A DNA stretch of 64,000 nucleotides, from contig DASQSE010000150.1 of NCBI GenBank assembly GCA_035642535.1, forward strand, positions 31,547-95,546, read 5' to 3'. Of this stretch, positions 16,670-24,988 are shown one piece after another. The DNA is from Jatrophihabitans sp035642535 (GTDB lineage Bacteria; Actinomycetota; Actinomycetes; Mycobacteriales; Jatrophihabitantaceae). Below the pieces are notes generated by a model, which searched no databases, was not told the origin of the DNA, and was given only the letters and a program-made list of their open reading frames with translations. Each line of letters opens with the position of its first letter. The first letter of the stretch is position 1. Both the position numbers and the translations under genes were made by a program.

Positions 16670-16711
16670 GTCCGTCCTCCCGATCTCCGACGTCCGTTCG
16701 GGCCAGCGTGG

Positions 16712-16767
16712 ACCCCGTACCGCGGTACCAGGTCAACCCCGCTTGACCCGGTACCTCGGTACGGGGT
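16712..16767. promoter_or_regulatory. Divergent MerR-type promoter pair
   Basis: 25-bp arms (16712-16736 and 16743-16767) are inverted copies with two mismatches around a 6-bp centre. Each arm holds an outward-facing TTGACC -35 box and a dyad of the form GTACC-N2-GGTAC in the spacer, the classic layout of MerR operators with long 19-20 bp spacers. One side drives merR, the other the membrane protein gene. Confidence 0.8.
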
Positions 16768-16780
16768 CGATCCTGAAGTC

Positions 16781-17197
16781 ATGCGCACGGGCGAAGTGGC
16801 CGACCGGGCCGGGGTGAATATCCAGACGCTGCGTTACTACGAGCGGCGCGGGCTGCTCGCGGAGCCGCCGCGCTCGCCCACCGGGTATCGGGACTACCCC
16901 GGGTCCGCAGTAGCGGTGTTGCGATTCGTGAAACGCGCCCAGGAACTGGGCTTCACGCTGACCGAGGTCGAGGAGTTGCTCGAACTGGCCGACGGTGGAC
17001 CGGCCAGCTGCGACGCCGCACGGCACCTCGCGGAAACGCACATCGTGGAACTGGAGCGCAAGATCGCCGATCTCGAGCAGATGCGCGCCTCGCTCGGTGC
17101 CCTGGTGGCGACCTGTCAGCGGCCGCGCGCAGCTCGGACGTGTGCGCTGCTCGACGCGCTCAGCGACGACGTGCCGCTCACGCAGGTGCAGCGATGA
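16781..17197 (+). CDS. merR: Mercury-type MerR transcription regulator
   Basis: 138 residues. HTH and wing: TGEVADRAGVNIQTLRYYERRGLL then RSPTGYRDYP; a long coiled dimer helix follows. Cysteines at 77, 112 and 121 have the spacings 35 and 9, the same as Cys82/117/126 that bind Hg(II) in the Tn501 MerR. The assignment as a thiophilic-metal sensor is therefore strong, mercury the best guess. ATG 16781 lies in the leader of the divergent MerR promoter. No merA or merB is in the window. It overlaps the next gene by ATGA. Confidence 0.9.
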   Translation: MRTGEVADRAGVNIQTLRYYERRGLLAEPPRSPTGYRDYPGSAVAVLRFVKRAQELGFTLTEVEELLELADGGPASCDAARHLAETHIVELERKIADLEQMRASLGALVATCQRPRAARTCALLDALSDDVPLTQVQR

Positions 17198-17532
17198 AGC
17201 TGCAGATCCTGCACGTGCCGGACTGCCCGAACGCCGCGGTGCTGACGGCCCGGGTCGCCATGCTGATCGCCGGACGTGCGGACGTGACCGTCGAGCACTG
17301 CGTGATCCGCACCGAGGCCGAGGCTGCGACACACGGCATGACAGGGTCACCGACGTTGCTGATCGACGGCGTCGACCCGTTCACAGAGGCGGTGCAGCCG
17401 GCGACCCTCTCCTGCCGGCTGTACGCCGACGAAGCGGGTGCGATCTCCGGGACGCCCTCGATCACCCAGCTGCGCGCCCCGTTGTCGCCGAGAAGGCGGC
17501 GGTCATCGCGAGCAGCCAGGCTGCGCCGATGA
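17194..17532 (+). CDS. Thioredoxin-like small protein, MerR-linked
   Basis: 112 residues: MKLQILHVPDCPNAAVLTAR opening, then HGMTGSPTLLIDGVDPF with a cis-Pro-like SPT, and SCRLYADEAG near the end, a thioredoxin-fold family often labelled alkylmercury-lyase-like and found beside merR genes. Only one Cys is in the first motif, so it is not a dithiol reductase. The last 23 residues, Arg-rich, lie within the 71-bp overlap with the convergent PAP2 gene. Probably a metal- or thiol-handling accessory of the MerR module. Confidence 0.8.
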   Translation: MKLQILHVPDCPNAAVLTARVAMLIAGRADVTVEHCVIRTEAEAATHGMTGSPTLLIDGVDPFTEAVQPATLSCRLYADEAGAISGTPSITQLRAPLSPRRRRSSRAARLRR

Positions 17533-18175
17533 TGACGCCACCCAGGACGTCCGACACGTAGTGCACGCCGAGCGCGATCCGCGAGAAGCCGATGAGCGCG
17601 ACGACGAGCGTCGCGGCCACGACCAGCCACCACCGCCGACCGCGCCGAACGCTCGGCCGGAAGATCACGATGAGAATTCCGCACGCCACCGTGGCCGCCT
17701 GGGCGTGCCCGCTCGGAAACGACATGCCGTGCGCGCTCGCCACCGGTTCGGGCAGGCGCGGACGCGCGCGGCCGACCGTCACCTTGATCAGGTTGTTCAG
17801 CAGCCAGCTTCCCAACGCAGTGACGAGGAGGAACGCGGCCAGGCGATACGACCGCCGATACAGCAGCCACGCGCAGACAGCGCCCAACACGATCCACCAG
17901 CCCGTCGGCGACCCGACCAGGCTGACGGCCTTCATCGACGACGTGAAGGCCGGATGCCCGACGGCGACGGTGTGCAGCGAGGTAGCGGTGTCGTTGTCGA
18001 CGTCGAGCACCGGCTCGGATTTCGTCTGCACGAGCAGGACGAGGATCGCGAACGGGATCGCGGCGAGTCCGGCGGCCACGAACGCCAGCGCCGCGCGTAT
18101 GCCAGCGTGACTGCAGATACCGGCAACACTATTCGGAACCCGATGGCAAGGTGTGGTTCGTAACCGGTGCGACAA
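17462..18175 (-). CDS. PAP2-family membrane phosphatase
   Basis: 237 residues if started at the TTG at 18175; no ATG is available and a GTG near 18088, at the first helix, is the alternative. All three PAP2 catalytic motifs are present: KVTVGRARP, FPSGHA and SRIALGVHYVSDVLGG, with about six helices. Expected to dephosphorylate a lipid phosphate (undecaprenyl-PP, phosphatidate or similar) on the outer face of the membrane. Its 3' end overlaps the convergent thioredoxin-like gene. Confidence 0.88.
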   Translation of the reverse strand: MSHRLRTTPCHRVPNSVAGICSHAGIRAALAFVAAGLAAIPFAILVLLVQTKSEPVLDVDNDTATSLHTVAVGHPAFTSSMKAVSLVGSPTGWWIVLGAVCAWLLYRRSYRLAAFLLVTALGSWLLNNLIKVTVGRARPRLPEPVASAHGMSFPSGHAQAATVACGILIVIFRPSVRRGRRWWLVVAATLVVALIGFSRIALGVHYVSDVLGGVIIGAAWLLAMTAAFSATTGRAAG

Positions 18176-18228
18176 GTGGCTTCGGACGCGCGATCGCTGC
18201 CACTGCGCGCGGGTCTTACGGTCGTCGC

Positions 18229-19560
18229 ATGTCCATTGCGCTTGCCGAACGCCCGTGGCTGCCTGCTGTTGCCGCCGAGCGGATTGCCGCCGTCGCAGAG
18301 CGCGTCGCGGCTCGAGATCGCGGAGAGCTCGGCGACCACGTCTTCGAGCTCGCGCGACGCAATCGCCGCATCCACGACCGTGAGTGCGTCAATCTGAATC
18401 CGGCGTCGAACGTGATGAATCCGCGCGCCGAGGCGCTGCTGTCCGCCGGGCTCGGCTCGCGCGCGTCGCTCGGCTACCCGGGTGAGAAGTACGAGACGGG
18501 TCTCGAGGCCATCGAGGAGATCGAGATCATCGCCGCTGAACTTGCCGCCGAGGTGTTCGCCGCCCCGTATGCCGAGGTCCGGGTCGGCTCCGGCGCGCTG
18601 GCGAACATGTACGCGTTCATGGCGACCTGCCGGCCGGGCGACGTGATCATCGCGCCGCCGCCGAGCATCGGTGGGCATGTCACGCATCATGCCGACGGCG
18701 CGGCAGGACTGTACGGGGTGACGACGGTGCCGGCGCCGGTCGACCTCGAGCGCTACACCGTCGACGTGCCGGCCCTGGCCGAATTGGCGCAGCAGGTGCG
18801 ACCGCGGCTGATCACCATCGGCGGCAGCCTCAATCTCTACCCGCACCCCGTCGCCCAGATCCGGGAGATCGCCGACGCGGTCGGCGCGCGGGTCCTCTTC
18901 GACGCGGCACACCTGTGCGGGATGATCGCCGGCGGCGCCTGGCCCAATCCGCTCGCGCAGGGCGCGCAGCTGATGACGATGAGCACGTACAAGAGTCTCG
19001 GCGGCCCATCCGGCGGGTTGATCTTGACGAACGACGCCGATCTCGCCCGGCGCATCGAGGCGATCGCCTATCCGGGGCTGACCGCCAACTTCGACGCTGG
19101 CAAGACGGCCGCGCTCGCGATCACCCTGCTCGATTGGCAACACTGCGGCGCCGCCTACGCACACGCGATGACCTCCGCGGCCGGCACGCTGGCCGGCGAA
19201 CTCGCGACCGCGGGCGTTCCGGTGTACACGCCGGCCGGCCGGGCGACCGAGTCCCACCAGTTCGCGATCGAGGCCCGCAGCTACGGCGGCGGCCAGACCG
19301 CGGCGCACGCGTTGCGCGCCGCGAATCTTTTGACGAGCGGCATCGGGCTGCCCATCGAGGAGGTCGCCGGTGACCTCAACGGGCTGCGCCTGGGCACTCC
19401 GGAAGCCGCGCGCATCGGTATGACGGACGCCGACATGGTCGTCCTCGCGCAGTTCCTGGCGCGGGCGCTGCGTCAGGCAGAGCCGTCGGCGTCGATCGCC
19501 GCGGAGGTGAGCGCCTGGCGACGCCGGTTCGACCACATCGGCTTCACCGCCGACAGTTGA
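18229..19560 (+). CDS. SHMT-like PLP-dependent enzyme
   Basis: 443 residues of fold type I. NLNPASNVMNPRAEALLSAGLGSRASLGYPG resembles the substrate region of glycine hydroxymethyltransferase. VLFDAAHLCGMIAGG carries the PLP Asp and the following His as in SHMT. The PLP lysine lies in MSTYKSLGGPSGG, where canonical SHMT has THKTLRGPRGG. The motif differences and neighbours unrelated to folate suggest a side branch, perhaps acting on alpha-methylserine or another beta-hydroxy amino acid. ATG 18229 is chosen; the upstream open frame is the PAP2 shadow. Confidence 0.82.
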   Translation: MSIALAERPWLPAVAAERIAAVAERVAARDRGELGDHVFELARRNRRIHDRECVNLNPASNVMNPRAEALLSAGLGSRASLGYPGEKYETGLEAIEEIEIIAAELAAEVFAAPYAEVRVGSGALANMYAFMATCRPGDVIIAPPPSIGGHVTHHADGAAGLYGVTTVPAPVDLERYTVDVPALAELAQQVRPRLITIGGSLNLYPHPVAQIREIADAVGARVLFDAAHLCGMIAGGAWPNPLAQGAQLMTMSTYKSLGGPSGGLILTNDADLARRIEAIAYPGLTANFDAGKTAALAITLLDWQHCGAAYAHAMTSAAGTLAGELATAGVPVYTPAGRATESHQFAIEARSYGGGQTAAHALRAANLLTSGIGLPIEEVAGDLNGLRLGTPEAARIGMTDADMVVLAQFLARALRQAEPSASIAAEVSAWRRRFDHIGFTADS

Positions 19561-19585
19561 CACCTGCGTCACTCGGCAATCGGGC

Positions 19586-19906
19586 TCAGCTGGCTTGGGC
19601 CTGCCCCGAATCGCTCGGCCGCGTGAGGCAGTTGAGCTTGCGCCGCGTCGTGGCCCGGGCCGCGGTGACGAACAGCTCCCCGCCTTGCTTGTGCAGTTCG
19701 GCATGTGCAGCGCGCAGCACGCCAAGACTGTCCTGATCGATCTCTTGCGCAGTAGCAAGTGACACCGTTATCTGGCGGACGCCTTCGCGGATCAACCAGC
19801 CGAGGTAGTCGTCCAGGTGCCGGCTCGTCATCGTCGTCAGCCCGCCGGTGACCTTCAGCCAGCCGCGTGGCCCGACCCGGCGCATGGCGATCCCGCACTG
19901 CGCCAT
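19586..19906 (-). CDS. STAS-domain protein (anti-sigma antagonist-like)
   Basis: Residues from RVGPRGWLKVTGGLTT to ELFVTAARATTRRKLN match a STAS fold, including a strand-turn (VRQITVSLATAQEIDQDSLGVLRAAHAELHKQG) in which the site where SpoIIAA-like proteins carry the phosphorylated Ser is ASP-GLN-ASP-SER (position of DQDSL). About 106 residues if started at ATG 19906; a GTG at 20035 would add 43 unconserved residues. No partner kinase or sigma factor is adjacent. Regulatory role inferred. Confidence 0.65.
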   Translation of the reverse strand: MAQCGIAMRRVGPRGWLKVTGGLTTMTSRHLDDYLGWLIREGVRQITVSLATAQEIDQDSLGVLRAAHAELHKQGGELFVTAARATTRRKLNCLTRPSDSGQAQAS

Positions 19907-20123
19907 CGGCGACCCGGTTCGGCCACGGAACCCGCGGCCCGCGACGCGGCGGCGCTTCCGGAGACCACTCGAGCCCTGCGCATCCACCTGCAGGGTCGGG
20001 TCGACGATGCGTGGATCGCTGCGCTGGAGAGCCACAACGGGAGCTCCCTACTCTTGCCGACCGGTTGACTACCGAGCGTAATCGGTGAATTACGGACAAA
20101 CAACACGCTCGGCCGATCGAAAG

Positions 20124-21353
20124 TCAGGGGCGCAGCCCGATGTCGTGCGCCGCGGCGCGCAGCCCGTCGCGGACGCGGGGGTGCGCCACCTCGTCGATCA
20201 GCTGCCGCGCCTGGGCATCAGCGTCCCGACCCCAGATCGCCGCGGCGCCGTGCTCGCTCACGATGTAGCTGTGCTGGAAGGACGTCACCGGGCCGGCCAG
20301 CAGTGGCACGACCGTCGAGCTCTGCGTCTTGGTGTGCCAGGACGGCAGCGCGATGACGGCCTTGCCGCCGGCCGAGTGCAGCGCGCCGACGACGAAGTCG
20401 GTCTGTCCGCCGAAGCCTGAGTAGATCGCGCCGCGGACCCGGTTGGCGTTCGCCTGCCCGTAGAGGTCCACCTGCAGCGCCGAATTGATCGACATCAGCA
20501 GCGGATGCTTGGCGATCAGTCCTGGGCTGTTGGTCTTCTCGGTGCGCAACATCCGCACCCGCGGGTTGCGGTCCACCCACTCGTAAAGTTCCTTGCTGCC
20601 GAACACGAACGACGCCCGAACCGGCACGTCCTGCTCGAGGGCGCCGGCCCGCTCCAGCGCGAGTACGCCGTCGCTGAACATCTCGGACCACACCCGCAGC
20701 GAGCTGCGCGGGGTCAACGCCGAGAGCACGGCATCGGGGACGGCGCCGATGCCCAGTTGCAGGGTGGCGCCGTCCGGAACCAGTTGCGCGACCTGCTCTC
20801 CGATCAGCCCTGCGACCTCATCCGCCTTACGCTGCGGCGGGATCAGCAACGGCACGTCGACGTCGATGCCGTAGTCGATCTCCTCCACGGTCAGCACGCC
20901 GTCGCCGTAGGTGTAGGGCATCTGCGTATTGACCTGCGCGAGCACGAGGCCGCCGCGGCTGCGAACCGCCTCGATCGCGGCCGGCAGGACGTTCACCTCG
21001 GTGCCGAGTGAAACGGTGCCGTTGTGCGGGGTCGAGGTGTGCAGTAAGGCGATGTCCGGGGGCAACGGGCCGGAAAGCAGGTGCGGCACCAGTGACAACC
21101 GGGCCGGGAAATACCGCAGGTTCGGCCGACCACGCATGCTCGGCCCGACGAACGGCGTCTCCAACGTGACCTCGGGCCGAGTCGGGACGTCAGCGTGTGC
21201 GTTGAGCATGAACAGCCGGTACTCGGCCACCACCTTGTCCAACACCCCCAACAGCGCCGCCGGCGTGGCGAAGTTGCCGCTCGCCACCACCCTCGGCACC
21301 CCGGTCACGCGGCCCAGAACCGCGGCGAGGTTGGCCTCCGTGATCATCCGCAT
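20124..21353 (-). CDS. Acetyl-CoA hydrolase / 4-hydroxybutyrate CoA-transferase family
   Basis: 409 residues. Two-lobed family I-like CoA transferase: LQLGIGAVPDAV, then the catalytic glutamate in VWSEMFSDG, and the C-terminal lobe with SGFGGQTDFVVGA, SWHTKTQSSTVVP and VSEHGAAAIWGRD. It moves CoA between acyl carboxylates or hydrolyses acyl-CoA. Divergent from the acyl-CoA reductase operon (144 bp spacer), so it could supply or recover CoA thioesters for it; this link is inference. Confidence 0.9.
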   Translation of the reverse strand: MRMITEANLAAVLGRVTGVPRVVASGNFATPAALLGVLDKVVAEYRLFMLNAHADVPTRPEVTLETPFVGPSMRGRPNLRYFPARLSLVPHLLSGPLPPDIALLHTSTPHNGTVSLGTEVNVLPAAIEAVRSRGGLVLAQVNTQMPYTYGDGVLTVEEIDYGIDVDVPLLIPPQRKADEVAGLIGEQVAQLVPDGATLQLGIGAVPDAVLSALTPRSSLRVWSEMFSDGVLALERAGALEQDVPVRASFVFGSKELYEWVDRNPRVRMLRTEKTNSPGLIAKHPLLMSINSALQVDLYGQANANRVRGAIYSGFGGQTDFVVGALHSAGGKAVIALPSWHTKTQSSTVVPLLAGPVTSFQHSYIVSEHGAAAIWGRDADAQARQLIDEVAHPRVRDGLRAAAHDIGLRP

Positions 21354-21497
21354 CCCGCATCCTTACCACGCCGACGCGCCCGAAACCTGCTGAGATGACG
21401 GTTCCGGCGCCGCCATGCTCGGGGCACCCTCTTCGCGTCTCTCAGCCGCGCGTTAGGTTGCAGATACCTGATCGTGGTCACGTCGAGGGAGGCTGCG

Positions 21498-23783
21498 TTG
21501 CCTGATGGCGCCGGCATCGCCGCGCGGCTGGCCGGTGCCCACGTGCTCGTGACGGGGGTGACCGGCTTCGTCGGCAAGGCGCTGCTGCACCGGCTGCTGA
21601 CGGACGTGCCCGGCACGACCGTGACAGTGCTGGTCCGCCCGCGCGGCACGAACACCGCCCTGGACCGGGTCCGGTCGATGCTGAGCAAGCCCATGTTCGC
21701 CGCGGCTGCCGAGCAGTCCGGCGGCGTCGACGAGCTGCTGGCGAACCGCATCCGGGTGCTCGAGGGCGACATCGCCGAGGTCCCCGAGCTCCCCGGCGAC
21801 CTCGACGCCGTCGTGCACTGCGCCGGTGACGTCTCGTTCGACCCGCCGGTGAACGATGCCTTCGCGACGAACGTGGTGGGCACCCGGGATCTGCTCCGCA
21901 GGATCGGCGAGGTCGGTGACCACGTGCACTACGTGCATATCTCGACGGCCTATGTCGTCGGGCGGCGGCGCGGCATCATCCCCGCGGGCCGGGTCGACCA
22001 CGACGTCGACGTGGACGCCGAAACGGCTTGGGGCTTGGGGCAGGCCGAAGTCGTGGAGCGGCGCTCGCGCGATGCCGGGCTGCTGGCCCGCTTCCGCGCG
22101 GAGGCGGAGCGGTCGCACCAGCGTGCCGGGCTGCTCACCGCGGCCGGCGAGGTCGAGGAGCGGCGCCGGACCTGGGTGCGTGAGGAGTTGGTCCGGGTAG
22201 GCACCGAACGCGCACGCAGCCTCGGCTGGACCGACTGCTACACGTTCACCAAAGCGCTCGCCGAGCGCGCCGTCGAAGCGCGCGCCGCAGTAGGCCCGGC
22301 GTCGATCGTCCGGCCGTCCATCGTCGAATCCGCCCTCGAGGTGCCGCACCCCGGATGGATCGAGGGCTTCAAAATGGCCGAGCCGTTGATCCTGGCCTAC
22401 GGGCGGGGCGAGCTGCCGGAATTCCCGGCCGCCGGCGACACCACGATCGACATCGTGCCGGTCGACCACGTCGTCGCCGCGATCATCGCGGTGCTCGCGC
22501 ACCCGCCACAGGCCGGCGCTGCGGACTACTTCCACGTCACGTCCGGCGCGCGGAACCCGTTCAACTACCACCACTTCTACACCTGCGTGCGGCGTTACTT
22601 CGACGCACATCCCTTCGTGATCGGCGACCGCGGCGCCGCGCGGCTGCCGAACTGGCAGTTCCCGGGCGCGCAGTCGGTCGACCGGCTGCTGACGACCGGC
22701 GAGCGCGGACACCGCATCGCCGAGCGGCTCGTCTCCTGGGCGCCGCGCAGCGACCGCACCCGCAACGTCGCACGCACGCTGGATCGGCAGGGCCGCCGGC
22801 TGGAGTTCCTGCGCCGCTACCTGGACCTGTACCGGGAGTACGTCGTCGCCGACCTGCGCTTCGACGACGCCGGCACCGTGGCACTCTTCGAGAGCCTCGA
22901 TCCGGAAGACCGCGCGCGGTTCGGTTTCGACACGGCGGTCATCGACTGGGACCACTACATCTGCGACGTGCACTGCCCCGCGATCACGGCGCCGCTGCGG
23001 CGCAGCGACGAAGCCCGCCGCAACCGCAGCCGCCCGTCCCGTCCGCCGATGCGTCCGGTGGACGGCGAGCCGGGCAAGCGAGCGGCGGCCTTCTTCGACC
23101 TGGACGGCACACTGCTCTCGTCCAACGTGATCGAGACCTACCTGTGGTCGCGGCTGCCGGAGCTCGCGGGCACCCGCCGCTACGCCGAGCTCGGCCGGAT
23201 GGCGGCGCGGTTGCCGGGCTTGCTGCTCGCAGAGCGGCGCGGGCGGGAGAACTTCCTCCGCTCGGTCTATCGCGACTACGCCGGCGCCCGGCTCACCGAC
23301 CTAGACGCCATCGTCGACGAGCAGCTCACCGACCACATCCTGTCCCGGCTCGCGCCGGCCGCCGTGCGCCGCGTGCGCGAGCACCGGGCGGCCGGCCAGC
23401 CGACCGTCCTCATCACCGGCGCGATCCGGCCGCTGTGCCGCCCGCTGGCTCCGCTGTTCGACCACATCGAGGCCGTCGACCTCGCGGTGGACGACCGCGG
23501 CGTCTGCACGGGTGTGCTGGGCGCTCCCCCACTCGTCGGAGAGGCCCGGGCTGCGTGGATCCGGGCCTGGGCGCGCGAGCAGCAGATCGACCTGGCCGCG
23601 TCGTTCGGCTATGCCGACAGCTACTCCGACCTGCCGCTGCTGCAGGCCGTGGGTCATGCGGTCGCAGTCCGGCCCGACCTCGCGCTGTTCCGCCATGCGC
23701 GGCGTAAGCAATGGCCGATGGTCGACTGGGCCAGCCCCAAGACAGCAGCCCGCACACTCGATCCGGCAAGGGCGCAGCGATGA
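21498..23783 (+). CDS. Fatty acyl-CoA reductase fused to HAD-IB hydrolase
   Basis: About 761 residues. N-terminal extended SDR of the male-sterility/fatty acyl-CoA reductase type: nucleotide loop TGVTGFVGKAL, HCAGDVSFD, ISTAYVVG, catalytic YTFTK, then a reductase C-domain. After a basic linker (RRNRSRPSRPP) a HAD domain follows: FFDLDGTLLSSN (motif I), VLITGAIRP (motif II), and GYADSYSDLPLL (motif IV). The reductase should make an aldehyde or alcohol from a long acyl-CoA; the HAD half should remove a phosphate. I prefer TTG 21498 because GAGGGAGG (21485-21492) lies 5 bp before it; a GTG at 21474 has no such site. First of four coupled genes. Confidence 0.87.
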   Translation: MPDGAGIAARLAGAHVLVTGVTGFVGKALLHRLLTDVPGTTVTVLVRPRGTNTALDRVRSMLSKPMFAAAAEQSGGVDELLANRIRVLEGDIAEVPELPGDLDAVVHCAGDVSFDPPVNDAFATNVVGTRDLLRRIGEVGDHVHYVHISTAYVVGRRRGIIPAGRVDHDVDVDAETAWGLGQAEVVERRSRDAGLLARFRAEAERSHQRAGLLTAAGEVEERRRTWVREELVRVGTERARSLGWTDCYTFTKALAERAVEARAAVGPASIVRPSIVESALEVPHPGWIEGFKMAEPLILAYGRGELPEFPAAGDTTIDIVPVDHVVAAIIAVLAHPPQAGAADYFHVTSGARNPFNYHHFYTCVRRYFDAHPFVIGDRGAARLPNWQFPGAQSVDRLLTTGERGHRIAERLVSWAPRSDRTRNVARTLDRQGRRLEFLRRYLDLYREYVVADLRFDDAGTVALFESLDPEDRARFGFDTAVIDWDHYICDVHCPAITAPLRRSDEARRNRSRPSRPPMRPVDGEPGKRAAAFFDLDGTLLSSNVIETYLWSRLPELAGTRRYAELGRMAARLPGLLLAERRGRENFLRSVYRDYAGARLTDLDAIVDEQLTDHILSRLAPAAVRRVREHRAAGQPTVLITGAIRPLCRPLAPLFDHIEAVDLAVDDRGVCTGVLGAPPLVGEARAAWIRAWAREQQIDLAASFGYADSYSDLPLLQAVGHAVAVRPDLALFRHARRKQWPMVDWASPKTAARTLDPARAQR

Positions 23784-24988
23784 CCGTTCTCGCCCTAGAG
23801 ATGTATCGCTCGCTGCCGCGGCACGTCGCCGGCCGGGTGCTCGGCAGCCGGTTGCCGGGCAGCTTCTCCGGCTTCGTCGCGCCGCTGCGGCTCGTCACCC
23901 GCGACGAACCGGACGTGCGACCCGGCTGGGCGCGGCTGCGCACTCGGCTGTCCGGCATCTGCGGCTCCGACCTCGGCGCGCTCTCCGGTCAGACCAGTCT
24001 GTATTTCTCCGCGCTCGTCTCGATGCCGTTCGTGCCCGGGCACGAGGTCGTCGCCGAGTTGCTCGACGACTGCGCAGACCTCTCGGCCGGCACGCGCGTC
24101 GTCGTCGATCCGGTGCTGACCTGCACCGCCCGCGATGTGGAGCCCTGCCCGGCCTGCCTGGCGGGGCGCACCAATCACTGCGAGCGCATCACCGTCGGGC
24201 ACCTACGCCCCGGGCTACAGACCGGCTACTGCGCGGACACCGGCGGCGGGTGGGGGCAGCGCTTCCGGGCCCACCGCAGCCAGCTGCATCCGGTCCCGGA
24301 TGACCTGCCCGACGAGCAGGCGGTGCTGATCGAACCCACGGCGTGCGCGGTGCACACCGCGTTGCGCGCCCAGGCTGCGCCCAACGCGCGGGTGCTGGTG
24401 TCGGGCGCCGGCTCGGTCGGCCTGCTCACCACGCTCGCGCTGCGCTCGCTCACCACCGCCGGCGAGATCACCGTCGTGGCCAAGTACGCGCACCAGCGTG
24501 AGCTCGCGCTGCTGTGCGGGGCGAGCGAGGTGGTGACGCCGGCCGAGGTGCTGCGCCGGGTGCGCCGCGCGACGGGCGCATTCCAGGTGCGGCCGGAGTT
24601 CGGCGCACCGTATCTGCTCGGCGGTGTGGACGTGGCGATCGACGCGGTGGGCAGCCGCGCGTCGCTCGAGACCGCGCTGCACGCGACGCGCGCCGGGGGC
24701 CGCGTCGTACTGGCCGGAATGCCGGCACCCGCCGACCTGTCCGCGGCCTGGTTCCGCGAACTCGAAGTCGTGGGCGCATACGCGTCGGCGCAGCGCGAGG
24801 AGCACGGTGACGGCCGCGGGGCGTTCGAGATCGCCGGCGAGTTGGCGCGCACCGACGCGGTGCGCGGGCTGGCGCACAGCATGGCCCGCTATCCGCTGTA
24901 TCGCTGGCGCGAGGCACTTGATCACGCCACCGGCGCGGGTGCGTTGGGCACCGTCAAGGTGGCATTCGATCCGGGGAGTACACGGTGA
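23780..24988 (+). CDS. Zinc-dependent alcohol dehydrogenase-like MDR
   Basis: 402 residues. Catalytic-zinc motifs SGICGSDLG and GHEVVAELL, a structural-zinc Cys cluster (PCPACLAGRTNHCE), and Rossmann loop SGAGSVGLL around residue 215. An extended N-terminus of about 60 residues precedes the GroES-like domain. ATG overlaps the upstream stop (ATGA) and its own stop overlaps the LarA-like start (GTGA). Expected to oxidise or reduce an alcohol/aldehyde, plausibly the fatty alcohol or aldehyde produced by the preceding reductase. Confidence 0.9.
   Translation: MTVLALEMYRSLPRHVAGRVLGSRLPGSFSGFVAPLRLVTRDEPDVRPGWARLRTRLSGICGSDLGALSGQTSLYFSALVSMPFVPGHEVVAELLDDCADLSAGTRVVVDPVLTCTARDVEPCPACLAGRTNHCERITVGHLRPGLQTGYCADTGGGWGQRFRAHRSQLHPVPDDLPDEQAVLIEPTACAVHTALRAQAAPNARVLVSGAGSVGLLTTLALRSLTTAGEITVVAKYAHQRELALLCGASEVVTPAEVLRRVRRATGAFQVRPEFGAPYLLGGVDVAIDAVGSRASLETALHATRAGGRVVLAGMPAPADLSAAWFRELEVVGAYASAQREEHGDGRGAFEIAGELARTDAVRGLAHSMARYPLYRWREALDHATGAGALGTVKVAFDPGSTR

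Noticed and set aside
17932..19758. 608-residue open frame antisense to the SHMT-like gene
   Set aside because: Arg/Gly/Ala-rich with no domain; the opposite strand has intact catalytic motifs.
19817..20068. Plus-strand 83-residue open frame opposite the STAS gene
   Set aside because: No Shine-Dalgarno and no domain; it overlaps a better-supported STAS frame.
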